NCBI GenBank assembly: GCA_028289095.1
Contig: JAQGGY010000026.1
Location: 1-12,448 of the forward strand
Source: Candidatus Saccharimonadota bacterium
Lineage (GTDB): Bacteria; Patescibacteriota; Saccharimonadia; Saccharimonadales; Saccharimonadaceae
Length of the DNA stretch: 12,448 bases
Direction of reading: 5' to 3'
This document shows, piece by piece, positions 5,709-12,074 of this stretch (position 1 is its first letter; each line of letters opens with the position of its first letter). The notes below the pieces were generated by a model. That model did not search any database. It saw only the letters and a program-made list of their open reading frames with translations, and was not told the origin of the DNA. A program made the position numbers and the translations under genes.

Positions 5709-6536
5709 ATTAATCTAAATGCACTGAAGCACATCATTGCCATACTAATTGGGGCGTTCATTGTCGCCATCGGCCTGCAATTCTTTCTGATCCCCAACCA
5801 CCTGACTGACGGGGGAGTTGTGGGTATTTCAATTATCAGCGCGCATCTTTTTAATATTCCGATTGGCGTCTTTTTAGTACTACTAAATATTCCATTTATC
5901 TATTTAGGTTACAAAAAAATCGGTAAGTCTTTTGCGCTATATTCCAGTTTTGGCATCGTAGTGCTGGCATTGATGACCGTTGCTATTCATCCCACAACTG
6001 CTATGACAACAGAGCCGATTTTGGCGGCAATGTTTGGCGGTGCAATCGTCGGTGTTGGTGTCGGATTGGTTATTCGCTACGGCGGAACACTTGATGGTAC
6101 TGAAACAATCGCTATTCTGATCGACAAACAAACACCATTTTCGGTGGGTGAAGCAATTTTGTTCATGAATATATTTATCCTAGGCGCGTCAGGTTTTGTA
6201 TTTGGATGGGATAATGCGATGTTCTCGATGATTGCATACTATGTTGCACACAAGGCTATCGATGTAACAGTCGAAGGCCTAGACGACTCGAAAAGCGTTT
6301 GGATCGTCAGTAAAGAATATAAAATAATCGGTGCGGCCATCCAGAAAGAATTTGGCGAAAAAGTAACGTATGTTAACGGCAAGAAAGTAGATGGTATGAT
6401 TTCTGACGGCGTCATGTTAGTCGTTATTACCCGGATGCAAGAAATGAGATTAAAGGCGCTTGTTCGCAAGTATGACCAGCGTGCATTCATCGTCATCAAT
6501 GACGCCCACGAAGTTATCCGTACAAAACTTGAATAA
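5709..6536 (+). CDS. YitT-family membrane protein with C-terminal DUF2179 domain, probable ATT start
   Basis: A YitT-like integral membrane protein of about 275 aa: five or six helices in the first 180 residues, then a soluble C-terminal DUF2179-type domain (about 187-272, including SDGVMLVVITRMQEMRLKAL and the AFIVIND strand). The first ATG- or GTG-type start (GTG 5820) would remove the conserved N-terminal helix and the segment LIPNHLTDGG (around 28-37), which is diagnostic of the family. The frame is open upstream only to a TAG at 5703-5705, and the codon best placed is ATT at 5709, 6 nt after GAAAGGG (5696-5702). Either a rare ATT start or a single-base indel joining an upstream ATG (5677) explains this. 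The family's function is unresolved; transport or membrane stress roles have been proposed. Confidence 0.8.
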   Translation: MNLNALKHIIAILIGAFIVAIGLQFFLIPNHLTDGGVVGISIISAHLFNIPIGVFLVLLNIPFIYLGYKKIGKSFALYSSFGIVVLALMTVAIHPTTAMTTEPILAAMFGGAIVGVGVGLVIRYGGTLDGTETIAILIDKQTPFSVGEAILFMNIFILGASGFVFGWDNAMFSMIAYYVAHKAIDVTVEGLDDSKSVWIVSKEYKIIGAAIQKEFGEKVTYVNGKKVDGMISDGVMLVVITRMQEMRLKALVRKYDQRAFIVINDAHEVIRTKLE

Positions 6537-6557
6537 CTGTATCCCGACACAAGTAAT

Positions 6558-6572
6558 TGCTATAATAATTAT
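6558..6572 (+). promoter_or_regulatory. Extended -10 promoter abutting the PspC-domain gene (leaderless type)
   Basis: TGC-TATAAT (perfect -10 at 6561-6566) is followed by six bases and the ATG at 6573. No Shine-Dalgarno is present and no convincing -35 is visible. Confidence 0.55.
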
Positions 6573-6791
6573 ATGAAGAAATTATACCGATCACGAACAA
6601 ATGCAAAAATTGCCGGTGTCTGTGGCGGACTTGGCGAATATTTTAATATCGACGCAACTATTGTACGAATTATATTTATCGTGTTATTACTGCCAGGTGG
6701 ATTTCCTGGCTTTATACCATATGTAATTTTGTGGATCTTTGTTCCTGTCAAACCCGCTATCAACCATAACGAAGTTGTCGACGTCGACTGA
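6573..6791 (+). CDS. PspC-domain small membrane protein
   Basis: A 72-aa protein that is essentially one PspC domain: KKLYRSRTNAKIAGVCGGLG (2-21) with the hallmark GVCGGLGEYF, then the NIDATIVRIIF segment and a hydrophobic C-terminal helix (33-59). PspC proteins in phage-shock-type systems sense or stabilise membrane stress; in reduced genomes a stand-alone copy like this usually occurs without pspA or pspF, and none is seen here. It starts 36 nt after the YitT gene but has its own perfect -10 box directly against the ATG, so it can be transcribed independently. The last codons (VDVD) are encoded by a repeated GTCGAC. It converges with the 6813-7067 gene. Confidence 0.88.
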   Translation: MKKLYRSRTNAKIAGVCGGLGEYFNIDATIVRIIFIVLLLPGGFPGFIPYVILWIFVPVKPAINHNEVVDVD

Positions 6792-6812
6792 TATCGTAAG
6801 CTAACATAACGT

Positions 6813-7067
6813 TCATTTATCTGTTCTCTTTTTATACAGCTCATATCCTTCCGGCGCCTCGGTGTGACCAATGCTCGTTGAGTCACGGTAAATATAATAA
6901 TCAAGCTTCTCGTCCGTCTTTTGCAGTCGGACTTCTAGTTTTTCATTCTGCACCGCTAGCGCCTGCATATCACGATACACACCCAGGAATAACACAACAC
7001 CCACAAACAGCAATAGATACGGTAGAATGACCAGCACCTCCTTTACGTGTTTTATCGTCGCATTCAC
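6813..7067 (-). CDS. Small single-TM protein with a coiled-coil segment, unknown function
   Basis: From the GTG at 7067 the product is 84 aa: a short basic N-terminus, a TM helix (about 9-28, rich in Leu and Val), a heptad-like stretch (31-57, MQALAVQNEKLEVRLQKTDE) likely to form a coiled coil, and a charged tail ending KKRTDK. GGAGG at 7076-7072 lies 4 nt before this GTG, which is why it is preferred over the TTG at 7097 that opens the same frame. The layout recalls DivIC/FtsB-type septum proteins in general shape (short cytoplasmic end, one TM, coiled coil), but no family motif confirms that. It lies downstream of UGD1 on the same strand, separated by a long hairpin, and probably has its own promoter. 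Confidence 0.6.
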   Translation of the reverse strand: MNATIKHVKEVLVILPYLLLFVGVVLFLGVYRDMQALAVQNEKLEVRLQKTDEKLDYYIYRDSTSIGHTEAPEGYELYKKRTDK

Positions 7068-7123
7068 ACAACCTCCGCCCGCTACATTAGTGACCAAGAA
7101 TATATATTAAAGTTAAGCTGGCC

Positions 7124-7165
7124 GGCATTGTATTGCGGATAAATTTCAATCCGCAATACAATGCC
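7124..7165. repeat. 17-bp perfect inverted repeat (hairpin) between UGD1 and the small TM gene
   Basis: GGCATTGTATTGCGGAT and its exact complement are separated by the 8-nt loop AAATTTCA. Neither arm is followed by a T-tract on either strand, so it is not a textbook intrinsic terminator, although it may act as a processing or partial termination site after UGD1. Confidence 0.7.
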
Positions 7166-7174
7166 AAGCCGATC

Positions 7175-7188
7175 GCCCATTACTGGGC
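7175..7188. repeat. Short hairpin GCCCA-TTAC-TGGGC next to the 17-bp hairpin
   Basis: A 5-bp GC-rich stem with a 4-nt loop, 22 nt past the UGD1 stop codon on the minus strand. It precedes the larger hairpin in the direction of UGD1 transcription; no T-tract follows. Confidence 0.4.
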
Positions 7189-7210
7189 AACTCATATCCG
7201 ATAAGCGTGA

Positions 7211-8086
7211 TCACTGACCACCCAAGCGACGATTAACCTCTTGGGTCGCCTTAAGAAGGGGTAAGGACAGACCGACTTCCTCGGCATAATGAACAGTTGC
7301 GTTCACTTCTTTCGGAAGGCAAGCGCCGTCATATGGACCAAGGTCGCGCGTCCCATACAAAGAGTTGTAAAGCCCCTCGGCAGTCGTGCGCGTAATGGCA
7401 AAAATCTTTTCCACGTCCTCTTTGGAGATGTCCAGATGTTCGCCCATCATACGGAATTCATTGAAGGCAGAGATTTTGATGGCATTGAACAGATTATGGA
7501 CATATTTGTGCCATTCCGCTTCTTTGATGCCCAAGTGATGCACGACGGCATTGAATGGCGCGTAGGCGGCAGCTACTTTTTTTGCATCCTGACTGTCAGT
7601 CAGATTGCATCCAATAGTAACGATGTTGAGCGACGCAAAGTCTTCATTCGCACTCACTTCACGGAGATATTCGGGATTATAGCAAACGCCAAAGTCCACT
7701 CCAGCTTTTTTACCTGATTCCTCTTCAAGAAGTGGAATCATGAGACGCTGGGTTGTACCAGGCAACATCGTAGATCTGTAAACGATAATAGGGTGTGATG
7801 ATAGGGGAGCGCGTGACAATGCGCGACCAATTGATCGGCTCGCGTCATACAAGTAGTCAGTGACGAAACCGCTTTCGTTCGTGGGTGTCGGTACCGCAAC
7901 GAATACCAGATCGACGTCGGAAACATCAATTTGGTCTGGGGTAATGGCAGCAAAGCCTTCCTCACGCAGGAGTTCAAGCTTATTCGCTGAAACGTCGACA
8001 AACGTAACATCAGCGTTATGTTTAGCAAACCCCCTCCCGGTGGCGCCGCCCACAACACCTGATCCTACAATCATAACTTTAGTCAT
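7211..8086 (-). CDS. Short UDP-glucose/GDP-mannose dehydrogenase with intact catalytic residues (UGD1)
   Basis: A 291-aa NAD-dependent nucleotide-sugar dehydrogenase, the class that oxidises UDP-glucose or GDP-mannose to the uronate. The Rossmann motif GSGVVGGATG (8-17) is followed by AVPTPTNESG (64-73), YRSTMLPGTT (103-112) and NPEYLRE (137-143, Glu139 and Glu143). The central helix has Lys194 and Asn198 (HKYVHNLFNA) at the catalytic Lys/Asn positions, and the catalytic Cys is Cys256 in GACLPKE. The chain stops just after the central domain (TQEVNRR), so the usual C-terminal UDP-binding domain of about 100 residues is missing; typical enzymes have 390-450 residues. The ATG at 8086 (MTKVMIVGSG) fits the Rossmann start better than the TTG-type start at 8113. 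It is divergent from the beta-helix gene and about 1.5 kb from its paralogue at 9566. Confidence 0.88.
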   Translation of the reverse strand: MTKVMIVGSGVVGGATGRGFAKHNADVTFVDVSANKLELLREEGFAAITPDQIDVSDVDLVFVAVPTPTNESGFVTDYLYDASRSIGRALSRAPLSSHPIIVYRSTMLPGTTQRLMIPLLEEESGKKAGVDFGVCYNPEYLREVSANEDFASLNIVTIGCNLTDSQDAKKVAAAYAPFNAVVHHLGIKEAEWHKYVHNLFNAIKISAFNEFRMMGEHLDISKEDVEKIFAITRTTAEGLYNSLYGTRDLGPYDGACLPKEVNATVHYAEEVGLSLPLLKATQEVNRRLGGQ

Positions 8087-8230
8087 GACCACTCTTTCCA
8101 GATAGGTTTGCACACTTACACTGATATGAGTTATTGATGTTCGAATCCACCAATCTCATCTTCATGAGCAATAGGTGTGATTACGAGTCAATCATATTCT
8201 CCTATTCTGTATTTCAGCTTAAATCTAAAA

Positions 8231-8236
8231 TATTAT
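8231..8236 (+). promoter_or_regulatory. Possible -10 box (TATTAT) for the beta-helix gene
   Basis: TATTAT lies 16 nt before the ATG at 8253, giving a leader of about 10 nt without a Shine-Dalgarno. No convincing -35 was found. The 166-nt gap it sits in is the divergent control region shared with UGD1. Confidence 0.3.
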
Positions 8237-8252
8237 GGCAAAACAGTGAATA

Positions 8253-9440
8253 ATGATGCACAATGTAACTATGGACTTGGGTAAAATCAACCGATTCCGG
8301 AGCCAACATCCCTACATATTTTATCTGGCATTTATCGCATCATTGATTGCAATTATTTTGTTAATATCCTTTATACAGCCTAGTTCCACCACGGGATCCT
8401 CGCACAATACAACACGGAACATTTTCCCGTCTCAACGCTCTTATGCGCAGCAATACTACGTCAGCCCGGCTGGCAAGGATACGAACAACGGCACAAGCGA
8501 GCAAGCCGCATTTTATTCGATCGACAAAGCAGTCAGTATCGCCGAGGCCGGCAATACCATCAACCTTGCAGATGGTCGCTATGATCAAACAATTTCGTCT
8601 GTCAAAAGCGGCACGAGCGACAAAACGATCACTATACAGGGCAGCAAAGACGCAGTTGTCGGCGGCAACCCAGAAGAAGGACGGGTGGTCGAAATCATGC
8701 ACGACTATATCACCCTAAAAGGCTTTACAGTTGACGGCTTGAGTGGTGATGGCAGTAGCAAAGATAACTACCGCGACAAGTTAATTTACGTTATCGGTGC
8801 AACTAAACATGACGGCGTCACAGGATTAAAAATCATCGGCATGACAGTACAAAATGCTGGTGGCGAATGTATACGCCTGCGCTATTTTGCGACCAATAAC
8901 GCGATCAGCAATACTATCATTAGAAATTGTGGCATTTTTGATTTCGGATTCAAAGGTGACGGCAAAAACGGGGAAGGCATTTACATCGGCACGGCGCCCG
9001 AGCAGCGAGCCGATAACAAAAACCCCACATCGGACATCGACGAGTCAAATAATAACCGAATATATCGCAACATTATCGACACCTTCGGCAATGAATGCGT
9101 TGACCTCAAGGAAGGTTCTACTGGAAACATCGTCGAGCATAACATTTGCCAAAACCAAATGGATGAGGATTCGGCAGGTTTAGATGCGCGAGGAGGCGGG
9201 AATACTTTTCGATACAATACATCAAAAAACAATAAGGGCGCCGGCATCAGACTAGGCGGAGACAAAGATAACGACGGAACAAAAAATAACGTCTACGGCA
9301 ACATCCTTGAAAATAACGAGGCTGGAGCAATTAAGATTCTTCGTACACCCCAAGGCAGAATATGCGAAAACGTCATCAAATACGACAGTGATGAATTAAA
9401 TAAAAAATACAATAAACACGAGTTTACAAAAAAATGTTAG
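8253..9440 (+). CDS. Membrane-anchored right-handed parallel beta-helix protein (DUF1565/polysaccharide-lyase-like)
   Basis: A 395-aa protein with a cytoplasmic start, a signal-anchor helix (22-42), a Ser/Thr/Asn linker and an extracellular domain. The domain opens with QYYVSPAGKDTNNGT (67-81), the typical DUF1565/PL9-like start, and AVSIAEAGNTINLADGRY (93-110), then coils of a parallel beta-helix with Asn ladders (about 125-375; e.g. NNRIYRNIID, GNIVEHNICQ, GGNTFRYNTS, NNVYGNILEN). A DxDxDG loop (337-342) looks calcium-binding. Six Cys in the extracellular part could form disulfides. Such folds act as polysaccharide lyases, C5-epimerases (AlgG) or binding proteins. Placed between two sugar dehydrogenases and a polymer synthase, it is a candidate tailoring enzyme or polymer handler; the reaction cannot be told from sequence. 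In-frame ATGs at 8256 and 8271 are alternatives. Confidence 0.82.
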   Translation: MMHNVTMDLGKINRFRSQHPYIFYLAFIASLIAIILLISFIQPSSTTGSSHNTTRNIFPSQRSYAQQYYVSPAGKDTNNGTSEQAAFYSIDKAVSIAEAGNTINLADGRYDQTISSVKSGTSDKTITIQGSKDAVVGGNPEEGRVVEIMHDYITLKGFTVDGLSGDGSSKDNYRDKLIYVIGATKHDGVTGLKIIGMTVQNAGGECIRLRYFATNNAISNTIIRNCGIFDFGFKGDGKNGEGIYIGTAPEQRADNKNPTSDIDESNNNRIYRNIIDTFGNECVDLKEGSTGNIVEHNICQNQMDEDSAGLDARGGGNTFRYNTSKNNKGAGIRLGGDKDNDGTKNNVYGNILENNEAGAIKILRTPQGRICENVIKYDSDELNKKYNKHEFTKKC

Positions 9441-9468
9441 CACAATATTCGTTCTGTGATCTATATCC

Positions 9469-9497
9469 TTGTAAGTTGCTGAAAGTTGCGTTACAAT
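9469..9497 (+). promoter_or_regulatory. Sigma70-type promoter for the UGD2-GT2-LysM operon
   Basis: TTGTAA (9469-9474), exactly 17 nt, and TACAAT (9492-9497). The expected start near 9504 gives a leader of about 60 nt that contains a short uORF and then the GGGGAG site of UGD2. Confidence 0.5.
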
Positions 9498-9524
9498 CGC
9501 AAAAAATACAGGAAGAATAAAGGC

Positions 9525-9551
9525 ATGGGGATCATCATCAGTCTAGTATAA
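9525..9551 (+). CDS. Possible 8-codon leader peptide (MGIIISLV)
   Basis: An ATG at 9525 preceded by AGGAAG (9510-9515) opens an 8-codon frame ending at TAA 9549-9551, a few bases before the Shine-Dalgarno of UGD2. Five of its eight residues are branched-chain amino acids. It could couple or attenuate translation of UGD2, but a frame this short is easily due to chance. Confidence 0.2.
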   Translation: MGIIISLV

Positions 9552-9565
9552 AAGGGGAGATTATC

Positions 9566-10474
9566 ATGGATATCGCAGTCGTTGGTAGTGGAGCAGTCGG
9601 AGTAGCAACAGGCAAAGGATTAGCTAAACTTGGCAATAGAATCACGTTCGTAGACAAGTCATCCGATAAAGTCGTCTCGCTCAAAAATGCTAGCTATGAT
9701 GCTTACACACCTCAGACCTACAACACCATCACGACAGACATCACCATGATTTGCGTTGCTACGCCGACAAAGAATGGCATGATTGACTTGGACGATTTAA
9801 AGCGCGCGACAAAAGAATTTGCCAACAGACTAAAAAACCATACCAAATATCACGTCTTGGTAATCCGCTCGACCGTCCCGCCACACACGACGCGCAATAT
9901 CCTAATCCCTATCGTTGAACGGATTTCCGGCAAAAAAGCAGGCGTCGATTTTGGCGTCGTTATGCAGCCAGAATACCTTAGGTCCAATACGGCCGAAGAT
10001 GATTTTTCACGTCCATGGTTTATACTTATCGGTGAATTGGATTCAAGATCCGGCAATATTCTAGAAAAGGTGTACAGCAAACTCGATGTACCTATCGAAC
10101 ACGTAAGCATTGAAGAAGCCGAGTTTCAAAAACACGTCCACAATGCATTTAATGCTGTCAAAATAGCATTCTTTAACGAGATGCGCATAATCGCAAAACA
10201 AGAAGAATGGAATGTGAATGCCATATTTCACGCCACCGCAGAAAGCGCAGAAAGCATCTGGAATCCGCTATACGGCTTACGTGACAAGGGGACGTTCACT
10301 AAATCGTCATTAATGCACGACACCCAAGCGCTCATTGAATGGAGCAAAGAAAACGGATACAATATGGCAATCCTGAACTCGGTCGTCACAGAAAACAAAA
10401 CGCACGATGCGTTAATTTCCGACATCACAGCACCTAAGCCGATTATTGAAAGAGGGCGTCTTAATCATGTTTGA
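9566..10474 (+). CDS. Short UDP-glucose/GDP-mannose dehydrogenase paralogue lacking the catalytic Cys (UGD2, likely pseudoenzyme)
   Basis: A 302-aa homologue of UGD1. The NAD-binding motif GSGAVGVATG (7-16), ATPTKNGM (65-72), IRSTVPPHTT (100-109) and GKKAGVDFG (122-130) are conserved, as are Lys189 and Asn193 of the central helix (QKHVHNAFNA). Three catalytic positions differ when aligned to UGD1: the nucleophile Cys256 is Ser248 (KSSLMHD), Lys259 is His251, and Glu143 of NPEYLRE is Ser140 (QPEYLRS). The C-terminal UDP-binding domain is absent here too. NAD binding seems kept, but the full four-electron oxidation to uronate should not be possible by the known mechanism. GGGGAG (9554-9559) lies 6 nt before the ATG. 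The stop overlaps the synthase start by 8 nt. Likely a partner or regulator of UGD1 or of the synthase, or an enzyme of altered reaction. Confidence 0.85.
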   Translation: MDIAVVGSGAVGVATGKGLAKLGNRITFVDKSSDKVVSLKNASYDAYTPQTYNTITTDITMICVATPTKNGMIDLDDLKRATKEFANRLKNHTKYHVLVIRSTVPPHTTRNILIPIVERISGKKAGVDFGVVMQPEYLRSNTAEDDFSRPWFILIGELDSRSGNILEKVYSKLDVPIEHVSIEEAEFQKHVHNAFNAVKIAFFNEMRIIAKQEEWNVNAIFHATAESAESIWNPLYGLRDKGTFTKSSLMHDTQALIEWSKENGYNMAILNSVVTENKTHDALISDITAPKPIIERGRLNHV

Positions 10475-12074
10475 CACGGAATTCGCCAAAGCCCTACTCT
10501 TGTATGTTCCGCTGTCAATAATTGGCGCTTGGCGATGGTCATATTGGCTTGTGCGTCGTATTAGCGCTAGCATGTACCGGCCACACGTACAGCCGCTCGA
10601 CAAGCATACTCCACGTCAAACGGTCAGTATTGTCACGCCTGTGTACAATGAAGACCCGGTGGTGTTCGAACAGGCGATGCAGTCGTGGATAAAAAACGGC
10701 GTCAATGAGATTGTCGCTGTCATCGACAAATCTAATACACGGCATATTGTTGATTTCGAACGGCGCTATGTCGGAAACAAATCACTACATACATCGTGCC
10801 GACTATTAGTAACGCCAAAGCCCGGCAAGAGGGCGGCACTATGCGACGGATTAACTGTAGCAACGGGTGACCTTATTGCACTCGTTGACTCGGATACGAT
10901 ATGGAGTGACGATGTATTAGAAAAAACGCTGCCATATTTTGTCGAAAAAAACATCGGAGGCGCAACTGTCGCGCAGCGTATTCAAAACCCCCACAATACC
11001 GCAAACGTACTTTTTGACATCTTGCTCTACTCGCGCTACAAGGACGAAGTACCTTTCCTGCTAGCCACCGGGCGAGCGTTCAATACGCTTTCAGGACGTA
11101 CAGCTTTTTACCGGCGCGAAGCAATATTTAATAAAGAATACGATAATATCCACTTGTTACGTCATGAGTTTTTCATGGGTACCCGTGGCATATCGGGCGA
11201 CGACAAACGCTTGACGCACCTTATTATCGAACAGGGATGGCATACCGCATTCGTTGTCGGCCCGGTCGTTTATACACCAGGGCTCAGTTCGCTCAGTAAA
11301 TTCTTCAAGCAGCGATTACGTTGGACGCGAAACTCTTGGCGTGCAGACCTGCGGGCAGTCGCACGTGGGTGGGTGTTTGCTCATCCAGCGCTTGCACTAT
11401 TTATGATAGACCGCTTCTTTCAGCCGATATTCATGCTGATCGGACCGGTTGTCATGGTTTTCGCGCTATTGTACGAAGAATGGATATTTGCAGGTATTCT
11501 GTTGGGATGGTGGCTGGTCAGTAGGTTTATACGCGTGTTCGGTTATTTCAAAGCCCATCCGAAACGAATCATCTATTTGCCGTCATATATTATTTACGGA
11601 TATATAAATGCTGTGATCAAAATATACGCGTTTGCGACGCTCATTGAACACAGCTGGGCAACCAGGTGGCACAAGACCCGTGCAAAACGAAAGGGCATGC
11701 TGCGAAAAGCCTTTACGCTGTCCAGCGGCTACCTTGCCATCATTCTATTCACGCTCTTTGCCTCTGAAGTAGTCATGGCTCTTCGCCAACAAACGGGCGT
11801 TAATATTCCCGTACAGTCGCCAGTCGATACCGCAGAATTTACGCGCCAAATAAATCTAACCAGCCAGGCGCAGAAAAATGCTCCGCTACCAACCACACCA
11901 GTTGATCCACTAGCGGTCAGTACATACACTGTCCAACAAGGTGATACTATGGAAGTACTATCGGCAAAATTCGAAATGAGCATACCTGATTTGAAAAAGC
12001 TCAATGGCATACTGGATGCTGACGAAATCGAGGTCGGCCGGAACATCATCTATTACAAAGGAACAATACGATGA
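10467..12074 (+). CDS. Processive family-2 glycosyltransferase (hyaluronan synthase/NodC/Alg8 type) with C-terminal LysM domain
   Basis: A 535-aa membrane glycosyltransferase expected to polymerise and export a polysaccharide from a nucleotide sugar. TM1 is at about 7-22; the cytosolic GT-A domain has SIVTPVYNE (54-62), VDSDT (140-144), SGRTAFYRR (209-217), GDDKRLT (244-250, catalytic Asp) and QRLRW (282-286), the Q/RxxRW motif of processive synthases. Helices follow at about 311-336, 338-357 and 368-391, then a basic loop (399-413) and a last helix (419-438). After a Thr/Gln/Pro-rich linker comes a LysM domain (486-531: TYTVQQGDTMEVLSAKF ... IEVGRNIIYY), outside the cell by the positive-inside rule. 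The ATG at 10467 overlaps the UGD2 stop (ATGTTTGA) and the stop overlaps the next gene by ATGA. An earlier TTG at 10446 is less likely. The polymer is unknown. Confidence 0.92.
   Translation: MFDTEFAKALLLYVPLSIIGAWRWSYWLVRRISASMYRPHVQPLDKHTPRQTVSIVTPVYNEDPVVFEQAMQSWIKNGVNEIVAVIDKSNTRHIVDFERRYVGNKSLHTSCRLLVTPKPGKRAALCDGLTVATGDLIALVDSDTIWSDDVLEKTLPYFVEKNIGGATVAQRIQNPHNTANVLFDILLYSRYKDEVPFLLATGRAFNTLSGRTAFYRREAIFNKEYDNIHLLRHEFFMGTRGISGDDKRLTHLIIEQGWHTAFVVGPVVYTPGLSSLSKFFKQRLRWTRNSWRADLRAVARGWVFAHPALALFMIDRFFQPIFMLIGPVVMVFALLYEEWIFAGILLGWWLVSRFIRVFGYFKAHPKRIIYLPSYIIYGYINAVIKIYAFATLIEHSWATRWHKTRAKRKGMLRKAFTLSSGYLAIILFTLFASEVVMALRQQTGVNIPVQSPVDTAEFTRQINLTSQAQKNAPLPTTPVDPLAVSTYTVQQGDTMEVLSAKFEMSIPDLKKLNGILDADEIEVGRNIIYYKGTIR

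Noticed and set aside
6777..6788. Palindrome GTCGACGTCGAC at the end of the PspC gene
   Set aside because: It is a simple doubling that encodes the VDVD tail; no other sign of a site.
6569..6904. 111-codon minus-strand frame overlapping the PspC gene
   Set aside because: It is antisense to a clear PspC domain and overlaps the better-supported 6813-7067 gene; the composition looks like a shadow.
7289..7717. 142-codon open frame on the plus strand opposite UGD1
   Set aside because: It lies wholly antisense to a gene with clear dehydrogenase motifs, and its product shows no recognisable domain.
8136..8152. GTTCGAATCCACC, which looks like the T-loop and 3' end of a tRNA
   Set aside because: The flanking bases do not form a T-stem, there is no matching acceptor 5' arm, and the upstream sequence has no D or anticodon arm. 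Taken as chance.
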